Of a DNA stretch of 64,000 bases, positions 42,881-53,561 are shown in pieces; the stretch's first letter is position 1; every line of letters begins with the position of its first letter. A program made the translations under genes and the position numbers. The DNA comes from Puniceicoccaceae bacterium (GTDB taxonomy: Bacteria; Verrucomicrobiota; Verrucomicrobiia; Opitutales; JAFGAQ01), in contig JANQOQ010000014.1 of NCBI GenBank assembly GCA_028285755.1, forward strand, positions 248,001-312,000. The letters are read 5' to 3'. The notes under the pieces are model-generated. The model made no database searches, had not been told where the DNA came from, and saw only the letters and a program-made list of their open reading frames with translations.

Positions 42881-43990
42881 TCACCTTAGATACACGCGCT
42901 CCACGCGGTTGCCGAGTGAGCAGATGACTTCGTAGGGGATGGTGCCTTTGGCGTGCGCCCAATCACTCACGGGGATGCCTTTGCCGAGGCAGGTCACCGA
43001 GTCGCCAACTTGAGCATCCGGGGCATTTTCCAGCGAAATGGTTGTATAGTCCATACTGGTACGCCCAACAATGGAGCATCGCACCCCGTTTACGATTAAG
43101 ACACCCCCGTTGGAGTATCTTAGCGGCATGCCGTCCGCATAACCGATGGGCACTGTTCCGATGAGCGTATCCTTCTTTAAAATATGGGTGCGCCCGTAGC
43201 CGATCGAGTCACCCCGGCGTAGTTTACGGATCGTAAGTAGCCTAGATTTCAGGTGGATGACTTCTTCTAGAGGTAGGGTGCGGCGCCCTTCCAGATCGAA
43301 GCAACCATAGAGATTGATACCGGTGCGTGCGAGCGTGAATGGGTGCTTGGTAGCCATCGGCACGTTGTGGATACCATCACTATTGCTGATGTGGATATGG
43401 TTAAAGCGGTGACGCGAGGCCTGGGCGATTTTCATCAGGGTATCGATCTGGGCATTGGAAAAAGTCTCGTCATTATAGCCGACAGGGAAGTGTGTGTAGA
43501 TACCCTCAAGCTCGATATTTTCAAGGGATCGCATTTTGCGTATCTCCGAGACGGCATCGATTGCCGGTAGCCCAAGCCTCCCCATACCGGTATCAAGCAG
43601 GCAATGGCAGACGGCGAGTTTTCCCATCTGTACGGCAATGTCATTGATACGCTTCGCGCTTGCGAAACTGTCTATAGGTAACACCAGATCGTGATAAAGC
43701 GCTTCTTCGATTTCATCTTCGAGGATATTGCCCAATATGAGCGTTGGCACCCCAAGCTCTGCGATCTCTATCCCTTCGCGCGGTTCAGCAACTCCAAAAA
43801 ATGAAACTCCCTCCTTCTGTAATGCACTTGCAATCTGCCCGACTCCCAGTCCATAAGCATTCGCCTTTAGGACAGCCATGATGCCCAGAGGGTTAACGTA
43901 ATCTCTAACCCTTTGGTAGTTTCGCCGAAGCGCCGCAAGATCGATCTCAAGAACGACCCGGGAGTTGAGGTCTGTGCGAGTTGCCTGCAT
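42881..43990 (-). CDS. alr: Alanine racemase
   Basis: 369 aa. It is a PLP enzyme that makes D-Ala for peptidoglycan. The PLP Lys is in MAVLKANAYGLG near residue 43, and the substrate-binding and second-base region is in SIGYGRTH and GRTSMDYTTI. The length is normal. Its start overlaps the parC stop by one base (TGATG), so the two are translated together. Its last 16 codons are partly duplicated at 41904-41952. Confidence 0.96.
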   Translation of the reverse strand: MQATRTDLNSRVVLEIDLAALRRNYQRVRDYVNPLGIMAVLKANAYGLGVGQIASALQKEGVSFFGVAEPREGIEIAELGVPTLILGNILEDEIEEALYHDLVLPIDSFASAKRINDIAVQMGKLAVCHCLLDTGMGRLGLPAIDAVSEIRKMRSLENIELEGIYTHFPVGYNDETFSNAQIDTLMKIAQASRHRFNHIHISNSDGIHNVPMATKHPFTLARTGINLYGCFDLEGRRTLPLEEVIHLKSRLLTIRKLRRGDSIGYGRTHILKKDTLIGTVPIGYADGMPLRYSNGGVLIVNGVRCSIVGRTSMDYTTISLENAPDAQVGDSVTCLGKGIPVSDWAHAKGTIPYEVICSLGNRVERVYLR

Positions 43991-46050
43991 CAGGCGGTGA
44001 CACGCTCCTTTCGGGTGATGCTCTTTACCGCTGTCTTCGCAATGATATTGCCCTGTGAGCTACGCCCCTTGATCGCGAGTTCCGAAAAGTCGAATTCAAA
44101 TTCGGTGCGCCGCAGCCGTGGGGCCGGTTTCAGGTTTACATTGACGATGTCATGTTTATCGGTGGGCAATACACTGAGAAAAAGCACGCGACTGCCCTCA
44201 GCACCCTTGGTGAGCGGATACTCCCGATCCCGCGTAAAGCCGCTCATCTGGAAGCGCTTTGCGTAACTACGTCCCTCCTTGCCGTCCCGATAGATTAAAT
44301 TATAGACAGCTTTATCCAGTTGGGCTTTATCCAGCACCTGGATGTGAATCACATCCTTGCCCACAAAGGCCTTATCACTCACCCGGGTGACGAGCATGGT
44401 CCCGTCTCTTCGGATCACGAGGATATCGTCGAGGTTCGAGCACTTGCCGACCTCTTCGTCCTTTTTCATTCCGGTACCGGCAAATCCCTCCTTGCGGTTC
44501 ACATAAAGCGTCTCATTGGCAATCGCCACCTGGGCGGCAACGACCTTTTCGAACGATTCGATGCGGGTTTTTCGCTCGCGGCCTTTGCTGTACTTGGCAA
44601 GCAGATTTTCAAAGTAAGCGATCGCGTAATCCGTCAAGTGCCTGAGGTGGTGCTTGACCTCCTTGATTTCTGCCTTGAGGCCCTTTATGTGCTCATCCGC
44701 CTTGAAGGAGTTGTACTTTGAAATGCGTTTAATCTTAATCTCCGTGAGGGCTACGATATCATCCTCCGTAATCTCACGGTAGAACAGGTCCTTGTAAGGC
44801 TCGAGGCCCTGATCGATGACGCGGATAACCTCTTCCCAACTCTCGGCCTCTTCAATATCGCGGTAGATACGCTTTTCGATAAAGATCTTCTCCAGCGAGG
44901 CAAAGTGGAGTTTCTCGTTAAGCTCACCCAGACGAATCTCAAGCTCCTGCTTCAGCAATGCCTTGGTTCCCAGCGTGGAACGTCTCAATAGCTCATCGAC
45001 AGAGAGGAACTCAGGCTTATCGTCCGTGATAACGCACGAATTCGGTGAAATCGATACTTCACAATCCGTAAATGCGTAGAGCGCATCAATCGCCTGTTCA
45101 GCGGAAGTCCCTGATGGCAGTTGGATCGCAATCTCCACCTGATCTGCCGTATTGTCCTCAACTTTGGAAATCTTGATCTTGCCTTTATCATTGGCGGAGA
45201 TGATGGAGTCGATCAGGCTGCCGGTCGTGGTTGCAAAAGGAATCTCGGTAATCACCAGTGAGTTCTTCGTCTTTTGCTCGATGACCGCCCGTACGCGGAT
45301 ACGCCCCCCGCGCAGGCCTCGATTATAGTCGCTGCAATCGGCGATTCCCCCGGTCTGGAAATCGGGTAATAAATGGGTCTCCTCACCCCGCAGGACAGCG
45401 ATGCTGCCTTCAATGAGCTCGATAAAGTTATGCGGCAGTATTTTACAGGCCAGCCCCACGGCGATCCCCTCAACGCCCTGGGCGAGCGAGAGCGGGAACT
45501 TCATCGGCAGGGTCACCGGTTCCTTATTTCGTCCGTCGTAAGAGAGCTGCCAGACCGTGGTCTTTGGATTGAATGCGACCTCCAATGCAAATTTCGAGAG
45601 CCGGGCTTCGATATAACGTGATGCTGCCGCCGCGTCACCCGTGAGCACGTTCCCCCAGTTTCCCTGGGTATCAATCAGCAAATCCTTTTGCCCGAGTTGC
45701 ACCAACGCATCGCCGATACTGGCATCTCCATGCGGGTGATACTTCATGGTGCTGCCGATGATATTGGCGACCTTGTTGTAACGCCCGTCTTCCATCTCGC
45801 GCATCGCATGGAGCAAGCGTCGTTGCACTGGCTTGAGCCCGTCATTCACGTGGGGGACTGCGCGTTCCAGGATAACGTAAGAAGCATATCCCAGAAACCA
45901 GTCGCTGAACATATCCGAGACGGTTCCCTTCTTGCGGGTATTGGTCAGCTGCACATCCTCTGCCGTGTCGAGGGACTCCTCCTCAATGGGCTTCAATGAA
46001 GCAAAGGAGAGCTCCGTTTGATCCTCTGAACTGTTGGGAGTCCTACTCAT
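43990..46050 (-). CDS. parC: Topoisomerase IV subunit A (ParC/GyrA family)
   Basis: 686 aa. With ParE it decatenates or supercoils DNA; this subunit cuts and joins strands. The catalytic Tyr is in [11 protein letters not shown]. The quinolone-pocket region is [20 protein letters not shown]. The N-terminal winged-helix and tower are complete, but the C-terminal domain is short compared with most GyrA/ParC, so it has fewer beta-pinwheel blades. It overlaps parE by four bases and alr by one. Whether it acts as ParC or GyrA cannot be settled without the rest of the genome. Confidence 0.9.
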   Translation of the reverse strand: MSRTPNSSEDQTELSFASLKPIEEESLDTAEDVQLTNTRKKGTVSDMFSDWFLGYASYVILERAVPHVNDGLKPVQRRLLHAMREMEDGRYNKVANIIGSTMKYHPHGDASIGDALVQLGQKDLLIDTQGNWGNVLTGDAAAASRYIEARLSKFALEVAFNPKTTVWQLSYDGRNKEPVTLPMKFPLSLAQGVEGIAVGLACKILPHNFIELIEGSIAVLRGEETHLLPDFQTGGIADCSDYNRGLRGGRIRVRAVIEQKTKNSLVITEIPFATTTGSLIDSIISANDKGKIKISKVEDNTADQVEIAIQLPSGTSAEQAIDALYAFTDCEVSISPNSCVITDDKPEFLSVDELLRRSTLGTKALLKQELEIRLGELNEKLHFASLEKIFIEKRIYRDIEEAESWEEVIRVIDQGLEPYKDLFYREITEDDIVALTEIKIKRISKYNSFKADEHIKGLKAEIKEVKHHLRHLTDYAIAYFENLLAKYSKGRERKTRIESFEKVVAAQVAIANETLYVNRKEGFAGTGMKKDEEVGKCSNLDDILVIRRDGTMLVTRVSDKAFVGKDVIHIQVLDKAQLDKAVYNLIYRDGKEGRSYAKRFQMSGFTRDREYPLTKGAEGSRVLFLSVLPTDKHDIVNVNLKPAPRLRRTEFEFDFSELAIKGRSSQGNIIAKTAVKSITRKERVTA

Positions 46051-47918
46051 GCAGCTTCAGCTTCGTCCTCGGGGGGTTCCTCCTCGATGAGATCCTGCTC
46101 AATGACCAGATTTTCGATGATGTATTTCTGACGATCCGGGGTATTCTTCCCCATGTAAAAGTTGAGCATCTCCTTGATCGACGTATGCTTCTTGATGTTT
46201 ACGGGTTCGAGACGGATGTCCGGCCCGATGAAGTGGCGAAACTCATCGGGAGAAATTTCACCCAGCCCTTTAAAGCGTGTGATTTCGGCCTGCTTGCCGA
46301 TCTCCGCTACGGCTTCGCGCTTTTCAGTTTCATCGTAGCAATAGAAAGTCTTCTTTTTATTGCGAACGCGGAAGAGCGGAGTCTGCAGGATAAACAAGTG
46401 ATCTTCGCGGATCAGCTCCGGGAAAAACTGCAAAAAGAAAGTGATCAGCAATAGCCGAATGTGCATGCCATCTACATCTGCATCCGTTGCAATAACGACT
46501 TTATTGTAGCGCAGGTTCTCGAGATCTTCCTCAATATTTAGGGCATTTTGCAGGAGATTAAATTCTTCGTTTTCGTAAACGATTTTCTTGGTCAGCCCAT
46601 AGGAGTTCAGAGGTTTGCCCCGGAGTGAAAATACCGCCTGTGTCTGCACATCCCTTGCCTTGGTGATGGATCCGCTTGCGCTGTCACCCTCCGTGATGAA
46701 TAGGGTGCTGTGCAGTCGCTCCTTTTTCTTGGAGTCCATGTGGATACGGCAATCCCGCAGCTTGGAGTTGTGGAGTTTGGCCTTTTTTGCGCGTTCCTTA
46801 GCCAGTTTGCGAATCCCCTGGATATCCTTGCGGCTTTTTTCGGAGTCCTGGATTTTCGATATGATTGCCTTGGCTGTATTCGGATTGCGGTGCAGATAGT
46901 TATCCAGCTCCTTTGCGAGAAACTGGTTTACGTAGTTGCGTATGGTCTGCCCATCCGGAGCCATCTTTTGAGAACCGAGTTTGGTTTTGGTCTGGGATTC
47001 AAACACCGGCTCGATGACCTTGATGCTGATCGCCGCGATGATGGACATACGAATATCAACGGCCTCGAAGCTCTTCTTGAAGAAACTTTGGATGGTTTTT
47101 GCAATCGCTTCCCGAAATGCCCCCTGATGCGTGCCCCCCTGGGTGGTATGCTGCCCATTGACAAACGAGAAATATTCCTCGCCATAGGAATTGCCATGAG
47201 TGAAAGCGACTTCGATATCGTCGCCCTTCAGGTGGATGATGGGGTATTGCGTCTCTTCCGCGATCTCATCGGTCAACAGATCCAGCAAACCATTCTTGGA
47301 GTGAAATTTCTTACCGTTAAACTGGATGGTGAGTCCGGTATTCAGGTAGGCGTAGTTCCAGAGCATGGCCTCGATGATTTCATCCTTCCAGCTGAAACTG
47401 CCAAACACCTCGGTATCCGGCAGGAACGCTACGTATGTGCCGCTGCGCTCGGAGGCGCTACGGTCTCGCTTGTCCTCGATTTCGACCTCGCCGCGTGTGA
47501 AATCAATTTTGCGTGTTTTCCCTTCGCGAAATGCCTGAATCGTGAAGTTTGATGAGAGGGCGTTCACCGCCTTGATGCCTACACCATTGAGCCCGACGGA
47601 CTTCTTAAAGGCTTCCGAGTCGTACTTAGCACCGGTATTAATCTTGGCTGCACAATCCTTGAGTTTCCCAAGTGGGATACCCCGACCGAAGTCCCGCACG
47701 GACAACTGATTATCCGTTAGCTGGATATCAATCGTTTTACCATGGCCCATTACAAACTCGTCGATCGAGTTATCCATGACCTCTTTGAGTAGTACGTAGA
47801 TACCGTCGTCGGAAGAAGAACCGTCTCCCAGTTTGCCGATATACATCCCCGGACGCAGGCGTATATGCTCTTTCCAATCGAGGGACTTGATGCTTTCTTC
47901 AGTATAATTCGCGGACAT
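46047..47918 (-). CDS. parE: Topoisomerase IV subunit B (ParE/GyrB family)
   Basis: 623 aa. This is the ATPase partner of ParC. The GHKL ATPase has its N-box Asn in [13 protein letters not shown] and the GxxGxG-type glycines in [15 protein letters not shown]. The Toprim domain holds EGDSASGS and [13 protein letters not shown] with the Mg2+-binding Asp residues. The insert typical of Gram-negative GyrB is absent, which fits ParE. It is the first gene of the leftward parE-parC-alr operon. Confidence 0.92.
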   Translation of the reverse strand: MSANYTEESIKSLDWKEHIRLRPGMYIGKLGDGSSSDDGIYVLLKEVMDNSIDEFVMGHGKTIDIQLTDNQLSVRDFGRGIPLGKLKDCAAKINTGAKYDSEAFKKSVGLNGVGIKAVNALSSNFTIQAFREGKTRKIDFTRGEVEIEDKRDRSASERSGTYVAFLPDTEVFGSFSWKDEIIEAMLWNYAYLNTGLTIQFNGKKFHSKNGLLDLLTDEIAEETQYPIIHLKGDDIEVAFTHGNSYGEEYFSFVNGQHTTQGGTHQGAFREAIAKTIQSFFKKSFEAVDIRMSIIAAISIKVIEPVFESQTKTKLGSQKMAPDGQTIRNYVNQFLAKELDNYLHRNPNTAKAIISKIQDSEKSRKDIQGIRKLAKERAKKAKLHNSKLRDCRIHMDSKKKERLHSTLFITEGDSASGSITKARDVQTQAVFSLRGKPLNSYGLTKKIVYENEEFNLLQNALNIEEDLENLRYNKVVIATDADVDGMHIRLLLITFFLQFFPELIREDHLFILQTPLFRVRNKKKTFYCYDETEKREAVAEIGKQAEITRFKGLGEISPDEFRHFIGPDIRLEPVNIKKHTSIKEMLNFYMGKNTPDRQKYIIENLVIEQDLIEEEPPEDEAEAA

Positions 47919-48131
47919 TACTTTGCCTGGTCTACAAGATTGAGGGTAGGCAACAGTGCGTAAGTTTCATCGGTTGAAACTCTGCAAATGTCTCGGTTTT
48001 CCTGTAGCCTTTCCATGGTTTGTGCGGTATTGGATCTTTATTGGAAAGGGCAGATGTGTTTGTACACACATAATGCAGGATCTAACTGCAGAGTGTCAAG
48101 CGATGCGTACCGGCAACCTAAAATATTTTGC

Positions 48132-49613
48132 TCAGTTCAGCCAGACTATAGGCAGCAGGATTTGCGTAGATGCAAAAACCCAGACAACTGCCAATAAATT
48201 CAGCACAAAACCAATTTTCACCATCTCGGATACGGTAACCCGACCACTGGAAAACACGATCGCGTTGGGAGGCGTCGCCACGGGCATCATAAACGCCATG
48301 GATGCTGACAGGGTAACCGGTAGTAAAAGTGTGTAGGGGGCGATCTGAAGGCCGTCGCTGAGTGAGGCTAGAATGGGTAATACGATTGAGGCCGAGCCGA
48401 CATTGGATGTGAATTCGGTCAGGAACGTCATGCCCAGACACGACAAACCAATGATCACAGGGGTAGGGGTGCCCTCAAGCTGTTGGAAAGCCTGTGCGAG
48501 CTTTTCGGTAAGGCCGCTCTCAACAAATCCACCTGCCATGGCAAAACCACCCCCGAACAGTAAGAGTATAGGCCATGGCATTTTTTTAATAGAGTCTTCC
48601 ACCAGGAGTCGTTCACCCGGCTTATCTTTACCTGCCGGTAGGATAAACAGTATTAAAGCCATAAAGATCGCCACCATACCGTCATTGATCTGGCTCAAGG
48701 GCTCCCACAGCGATCCCCAGCCTGGAATCGTAACAGGCCCTAATACAAGATCCCTCCTAAATACCCAAAGAAGTCCGGTTAACACAAAAATTATGGCGAC
48801 TCGCTTTTCTCCGCTCGTCCACGGTTTGATGTCATCCAATGCGTTCTGCGCAGTAATGGACTTTAAGTTTATTTGATGCAGAGGCCTGTAAAATACCCGC
48901 GTTAGAGTGAACCACAGTATCAGGAGCATCCCCAGCGAGATCGGTAGTCCAAAGAGTATCCATTGCCCAAAGCTGATTTGAGCTTCACCCGGAAATATCT
49001 CACTCATTACACTCAATAAGACGAGGTTGGTGGGGGTACCTATGAGGGTTGAAATACCTCCGATGGAACATCCGTAAGCAATGCCAAACATAACCGCAAG
49101 GGACAGGGCCTTACCTTCTTTGGTGTCGGTCGTAATATCCAGCGCGTCGAGTAAAGTAACTCCAATGGCGACCATCATTACCGAGGTTGCCGTATTGGAA
49201 ATCCACATAGATAAAAAGGCGGATGTAGCCATGAACGCGATGATGATTCTTCCGGGTTTCGCTCCCAATAACTTTATAATAGTCAGTGCGATCCGGCGGT
49301 GAAGGTTTGAGCGTTCGATAGCCTGAGCGATTAAATATCCACCGATCAAGAGCATAACCAGTGAATTTGAGTAGCGCGAGGCTGTGTCATTCATGCTTTC
49401 AATGCCAAAAATCGGAAATGCTAAAATGGGTAATAATGAAGTCGCTGCAAGGGGTATCGGTGTGGTAACCCACCAAATGCACATGAGTACTGTCGTTGCG
49501 ACCATTCCTGCGGTTGCGATACTCCAGTTATTGCTGACTAGCAGGATACATGCAATCACAGCACTCACTGGACCTAAGATAAGATTGATTTGATCTAGGG
49601 TAGTTTTCTTCAC
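48132..49613 (-). CDS. SLC13-family anion transporter
   Basis: 493 aa with about 11 membrane helices. It matches the sodium-coupled di/tricarboxylate and sulfate (DASS/SLC13) family: SMWISNTATSVMMVAIG (the SNT motif that binds substrate and Na+), ITEF-like TFLTEFTSNVGSASIVLPI near the C-terminus (second SNT-type motif), and PVATPPNAIVFSSG. It probably imports C4-dicarboxylate or sulfate; the choice cannot be read. It is divergent from the enolase-superfamily gene (110 bp between starts). Confidence 0.93.
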   Translation of the reverse strand: MKKTTLDQINLILGPVSAVIACILLVSNNWSIATAGMVATTVLMCIWWVTTPIPLAATSLLPILAFPIFGIESMNDTASRYSNSLVMLLIGGYLIAQAIERSNLHRRIALTIIKLLGAKPGRIIIAFMATSAFLSMWISNTATSVMMVAIGVTLLDALDITTDTKEGKALSLAVMFGIAYGCSIGGISTLIGTPTNLVLLSVMSEIFPGEAQISFGQWILFGLPISLGMLLILWFTLTRVFYRPLHQINLKSITAQNALDDIKPWTSGEKRVAIIFVLTGLLWVFRRDLVLGPVTIPGWGSLWEPLSQINDGMVAIFMALILFILPAGKDKPGERLLVEDSIKKMPWPILLLFGGGFAMAGGFVESGLTEKLAQAFQQLEGTPTPVIIGLSCLGMTFLTEFTSNVGSASIVLPILASLSDGLQIAPYTLLLPVTLSASMAFMMPVATPPNAIVFSSGRVTVSEMVKIGFVLNLLAVVWVFASTQILLPIVWLN

Positions 49614-49723
49614 GTGGCGTTAGGAAATTATATCCGACATTTCTGGTTCAACAGTAATATTAATCTATCTGTTGATTGAATTTCAAAGCAAGCGTAGTTC
49701 TTAGCAGTATCTTATTCGTTACC

Positions 49724-50965
49724 ATGAATCGTCGTATTTTTATTAAAAACAGTTGTTTGGCATCGAGTGGCCTGATAATGGTTAACTCAATCGGTCGTGC
49801 ATCAACGATATCCAACGTCTCTACCGAGCCGGTATTCAATAAGACGGTCTTTAAGGATCCAATCATTATTGAAAGCCTGGATCTTCTCAAAATAGATAAC
49901 AATTGGTTCATCCGGGTTCGCAGTAAAGAGGGGGCAGAAGGGTGGGCGATGAGTAATAACGCACTCATACCCAGTTACTTCGCAATATTTATACGGGATG
50001 TGGCACCTTTTTTTATTGGTAAAGACGCCCGGGAGATCGAGGATCTTGTTGAGGGAGCTTTCCTGAACCCCAGCAAATACAAGAATCAGGGGCAAAGTCT
50101 ATGGTTATGCATCGCATCCGCAGAGTTTGCTATTCTTGATATGCTGGGCAGGATTGCTGATCGACCGGTTGGTGAGCTTTTGGGAGGAATCAGGCGAAAA
50201 CAAATCCCCATATATATAGCGAATAACCACCGCAGATATGATTGGCAGGAGTCCCTGAAACGGATTATCCGGAGTGTTGAAGAAATCGATGCGCAGGCTG
50301 TGAAATTTAAAATTGGGGGTCGGATGAAACTTATCGATACCTACCCGGGCAGAACCGAGAAGCTCATTGTGGAGGTAGCGAAGGCCCTGGGAGATCGATG
50401 CACCTTGTATGCGGATTCCAATGGTTCTTACGTCGACCCTGCGTATGCCATTAAAATCGGCCGCATGTTGGAGGCAAATGGCTATGCCATGTATGAGGAA
50501 CCCTGCCCGTTTGATGATTTGTTTGGTTTGAAAAAGGTTGCGGATGCATTGGATATCACCATTGCAGGTGGGGAGCAGGAGAGCAGTGAATATCGTTTTC
50601 GATGGATGATCGAAAATGGAGCGATCCAGCTTTCTCAGCCGGATCATTTTAACTATGGGGGGTTGATTCGCACATTGAAAATCGCCCGCTTATCTGAACA
50701 GGTTGGCATACCTTGTATTTCCCACATTGCTCGAGCCGGTATGGGATTTTTGTACATGCTGGTGTTTTCCTCCTGTGCGCCGGCACTGGGCCCTTTCCAG
50801 GAATATAAGGGCGTGAACCGGACAATTCCCTGGGAATCACCCGGCGTGGATTTCAAGGTGACCGACGGCAAAGTGCCCGTTCCCTTAGGGCCCGGGATGG
50901 GTGTTAACTACGATCCGGAATATCTCGCAAAAGCGACATTGATTGACGCTAGTTATATCCCCTAA
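49724..50965 (+). CDS. Exported mandelate-racemase/enolase-superfamily protein
   Basis: 413 aa from the ATG at 49724. The N-terminus (NRRIFIKNSCLASSGLIMV) looks like a Tat signal with RR-x-F-x-K. The barrel has the K-x-K pair in AVKFKIGG, metal-binding Asp and Glu in LYADSNG, MYEEPCPFDD and IAGGEQES, and a His in CISHIARAG. It would abstract an alpha-proton from an acid sugar, as in dehydratases and racemases; the substrate is unknown. The family is usually cytosolic, so export is notable. It ends 22 bp from the convergent Gfo/Idh/MocA gene. Confidence 0.88.
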   Translation: MNRRIFIKNSCLASSGLIMVNSIGRASTISNVSTEPVFNKTVFKDPIIIESLDLLKIDNNWFIRVRSKEGAEGWAMSNNALIPSYFAIFIRDVAPFFIGKDAREIEDLVEGAFLNPSKYKNQGQSLWLCIASAEFAILDMLGRIADRPVGELLGGIRRKQIPIYIANNHRRYDWQESLKRIIRSVEEIDAQAVKFKIGGRMKLIDTYPGRTEKLIVEVAKALGDRCTLYADSNGSYVDPAYAIKIGRMLEANGYAMYEEPCPFDDLFGLKKVADALDITIAGGEQESSEYRFRWMIENGAIQLSQPDHFNYGGLIRTLKIARLSEQVGIPCISHIARAGMGFLYMLVFSSCAPALGPFQEYKGVNRTIPWESPGVDFKVTDGKVPVPLGPGMGVNYDPEYLAKATLIDASYIP

Positions 50966-50987
50966 CGCCAATCGTCGATGGCTATTT

Positions 50988-52385
50988 TTAGACGGGCCTT
51001 CTAGGCATCAGATCGATATCCGTTAAGTCTGCAATACGAACAGGTCGGTTTTCCTGGATGCTCTTATCGGCAGCGATACCGATCAGGATAGAGAGGGCAC
51101 CATCGCGCGTTCCGGCCATGTGGCGGTAAGGATCAGGAGCATTCGGATCACGGAAGATAGCGTTGTGCAGACGTTTATCGCCACCGCCATGACCGCGACG
51201 CGGTGCAAAGATGTTTTCGATCTTCCAGTCACCAAAGTTATCGTGCACGTAGACTTCGTTCATCTTGAGCTCCTCAACCGCTTCGCCACTGACCTGCGAC
51301 ATTTCCTTGGCGTGTAGCTCTGCCTGGTTGATTGCATCTTCTTCGCGCCAGGGGATGTCCAGCCAGGTCTCTATACGGCCATCAAAACCATTAAACGCGA
51401 GACGGAACCCTTCAAATGGTGAGTAAGTGGTTAGCGAGTAGTTTACGATGACGCCATTGGCGTATTTGATCTGCGCGGACATCTTGTCCCAGATATCGAT
51501 ATCTTTGCGCCAGAGGCAGTTATCACGTACATAGCCATCGTATTTTTCATTATCGGCATACAAGCGCATTAAATGGTCACTACCCGTCATATCCCAATGG
51601 AACTTACATTTGTCCTTATACTCACATCCCCGGCAATTACTGCCCCGGAATGCATTATTGTGCCCGTAGTGATCCAGTGCACCATAGGCCATGACCTCGA
51701 CGGGGTCGGAGTCCAGCCACCAGTTAAGCAGGTCGAAATGGTGAGTGGATTTGTGTACAAGCAGAGTTCCCCCAAATTCGCGGATGCCGTGCCAGCGGCG
51801 GAAATAGGAGGCCCCGTGGTAGACGTTGAGATACCAATTGAAATCTACGGATACGACACGCCCGATACGTTCCTTAACGAGTAGCTCTTTGACTTTGGTA
51901 AAGTGGGGGCCGTGGCGATAATTAAAACCCACGATCACCTGGCGGTCATGCTTACGCTCCGCATCCAGGATGGCCTGGCACTTGACTTCATCGGTTGTCA
52001 TGGGCTTTTCAGTGACGACGTCCGCACCATATTCCAGGCTCTTGATGATGAATTCGTGATGCGTCGAGTCCGTGGTCATCACCAGCACCATGTCCGGTTT
52101 GGTTTGCTGCATCATCTCATCGAAGTCTGTGAAGGTGGGGCACGATACTCCCATAAACTTTTTACCGTAGGCAAGTCTGCCGGGGTTATGATCTGCGACG
52201 CCGACAAATTCAGCGACGTCTCCAAATTGCTCACGAACGGTCTTCCCCCAAAAGGAAATACCGCGAACACCGGTGCCTACCAGTGCGAGTTTCTTTTTCT
52301 TGTGGTGACCGGCAAAAGTGTGTTGTGCCAGGAGTCCGGCAGCCATGGCACTGCCTGTTGATTTAATGAAGTCTCTTCTTTGCAT
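50988..52385 (-). CDS. Tat-exported Gfo/Idh/MocA-family oxidoreductase
   Basis: 465 aa. The Tat signal is MQRRDFIKSTGSAMAAGLLAQ. The NAD(P)-binding domain begins KKLALVGTGVRGISFWGKTV. The EKPMTTDEVKC motif and a central dimer domain (GVWLYxK-type region, here FRRWHGIREFGGTLLVHKSTHHFDLLNWW) follow. A C-x2-C-x2-C set (NCRGCEYKDKC) may bind a metal. It oxidises or reduces a sugar or polyol; such Tat-signalled members are common in polysaccharide-degrading Bacteroidota, Planctomycetota and Verrucomicrobiota. Confidence 0.92.
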   Translation of the reverse strand: MQRRDFIKSTGSAMAAGLLAQHTFAGHHKKKKLALVGTGVRGISFWGKTVREQFGDVAEFVGVADHNPGRLAYGKKFMGVSCPTFTDFDEMMQQTKPDMVLVMTTDSTHHEFIIKSLEYGADVVTEKPMTTDEVKCQAILDAERKHDRQVIVGFNYRHGPHFTKVKELLVKERIGRVVSVDFNWYLNVYHGASYFRRWHGIREFGGTLLVHKSTHHFDLLNWWLDSDPVEVMAYGALDHYGHNNAFRGSNCRGCEYKDKCKFHWDMTGSDHLMRLYADNEKYDGYVRDNCLWRKDIDIWDKMSAQIKYANGVIVNYSLTTYSPFEGFRLAFNGFDGRIETWLDIPWREEDAINQAELHAKEMSQVSGEAVEELKMNEVYVHDNFGDWKIENIFAPRRGHGGGDKRLHNAIFRDPNAPDPYRHMAGTRDGALSILIGIAADKSIQENRPVRIADLTDIDLMPRRPV

Positions 52386-52598
52386 GCGAATAACAATAGG
52401 GGTTATATATAACTAGTAGTATGTGATCACTATATCCGTTATAGGTTTCGAATAAAAGTACAAAGTTTTATTTATGAAACATAATTTCAATTATCGTTTT
52501 ATCGATTTAGTAAAACTTTGCTTAGATTGACTCTTAATCGAATTCATTCTGTAATGCAGACTCCACACTATACAAACCTCTTAATCCAAGGAACCATT

Positions 52599-53558
52599 AT
52601 GGAAGGTTATGATCCTCATTTTTTAGGACCGGACATGCCGGTCGCCATGCCTACTTTTAGCCGCCGTGTTGCCAGCGATGTATTAAACCGGGATGATTTG
52701 CGCGAAGGCTACATAGCGGATTATCAGCACTACTCGGTGGTGATGAGTAAGAAAAACCGACAGGCCTATCTCTCAATCTGCAATCTTGATCAGTCTCAAT
52801 ATCGTTCCGTGAGCGGGCGTACCTGGTTTGTCGATGACCGTATCGGTGACCAATACCAGATGGATAATCGTTACTACAAAGGGGAGGATAATTATTGGGA
52901 TCGTGGTCACCTGACGCGCCGTACTGCGGTGACCTGGGGGGAGAGCGACCAAATCGCCCGACGCGCCTCCAATGATTCCTGCAGCTATGCCAATGCCTGC
53001 CTGCAACACCGGAACTTTAATCAGGATGAATGGCGCGTGCCTGAAGAGCTTGCACACAAATTCGACCGTGATCTGAATGGACGCCTTTGTATCGCTACGG
53101 GGCCACTTTTTACCCACAGTGACCGTTGGTTCGACCCCAGTGATTTTGATGTGGAGCCCGGTCGTATCCCCTCAGGGTTTTGGAAGATCATTTACTATAT
53201 CGACAAGAAAAAAACAGAGGCCGCCGGGCAGTCGGTATTGGGCTGCGAAGCTTATCTGGTCGACCATGATGAAGCCTCCATGGTGGATCAATCCGGCGGG
53301 CGCTCCATGGATATTGTTACTTACCAGGTAACGATTACAGAACTCTCGGAACTCACCGGCATTGAATTTCCCGAGGAGTTATTTCATGCAAACCCGCTTT
53401 GGTATTACCCCTCGGATGAACGGGGAATAACCCAACCCGAGCGCTATGAGATCAAAGTGGCTGGGAAAAGTGTGGGCGTCAGAGATGAATGGCCGGGGCA
53501 TGTGATCCACGACCGCGAAGACATTGAGAAACACCAGTTCAAACGGGTATCCCAATAA
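52599..53558 (+). CDS. DNA/RNA non-specific endonuclease family protein
   Basis: 319 aa from the ATG at 52599, preceded by AAGGA. The catalytic motif D101-R-G-H104 in NYWDRGHLTRRTAVTWG is that of the beta-beta-alpha-metal nucleases related to Serratia nuclease, with the later metal-binding Asn in SNDSCSYANACLQHRNFNQD. There is no clear signal peptide, so it may be cytosolic, membrane-associated or exported by another route; an upstream in-frame Met (52554) does not supply one. It is convergent with the kelch gene. Confidence 0.88.
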   Translation: MEGYDPHFLGPDMPVAMPTFSRRVASDVLNRDDLREGYIADYQHYSVVMSKKNRQAYLSICNLDQSQYRSVSGRTWFVDDRIGDQYQMDNRYYKGEDNYWDRGHLTRRTAVTWGESDQIARRASNDSCSYANACLQHRNFNQDEWRVPEELAHKFDRDLNGRLCIATGPLFTHSDRWFDPSDFDVEPGRIPSGFWKIIYYIDKKKTEAAGQSVLGCEAYLVDHDEASMVDQSGGRSMDIVTYQVTITELSELTGIEFPEELFHANPLWYYPSDERGITQPERYEIKVAGKSVGVRDEWPGHVIHDREDIEKHQFKRVSQ

Positions 53559-53561
53559 ATC

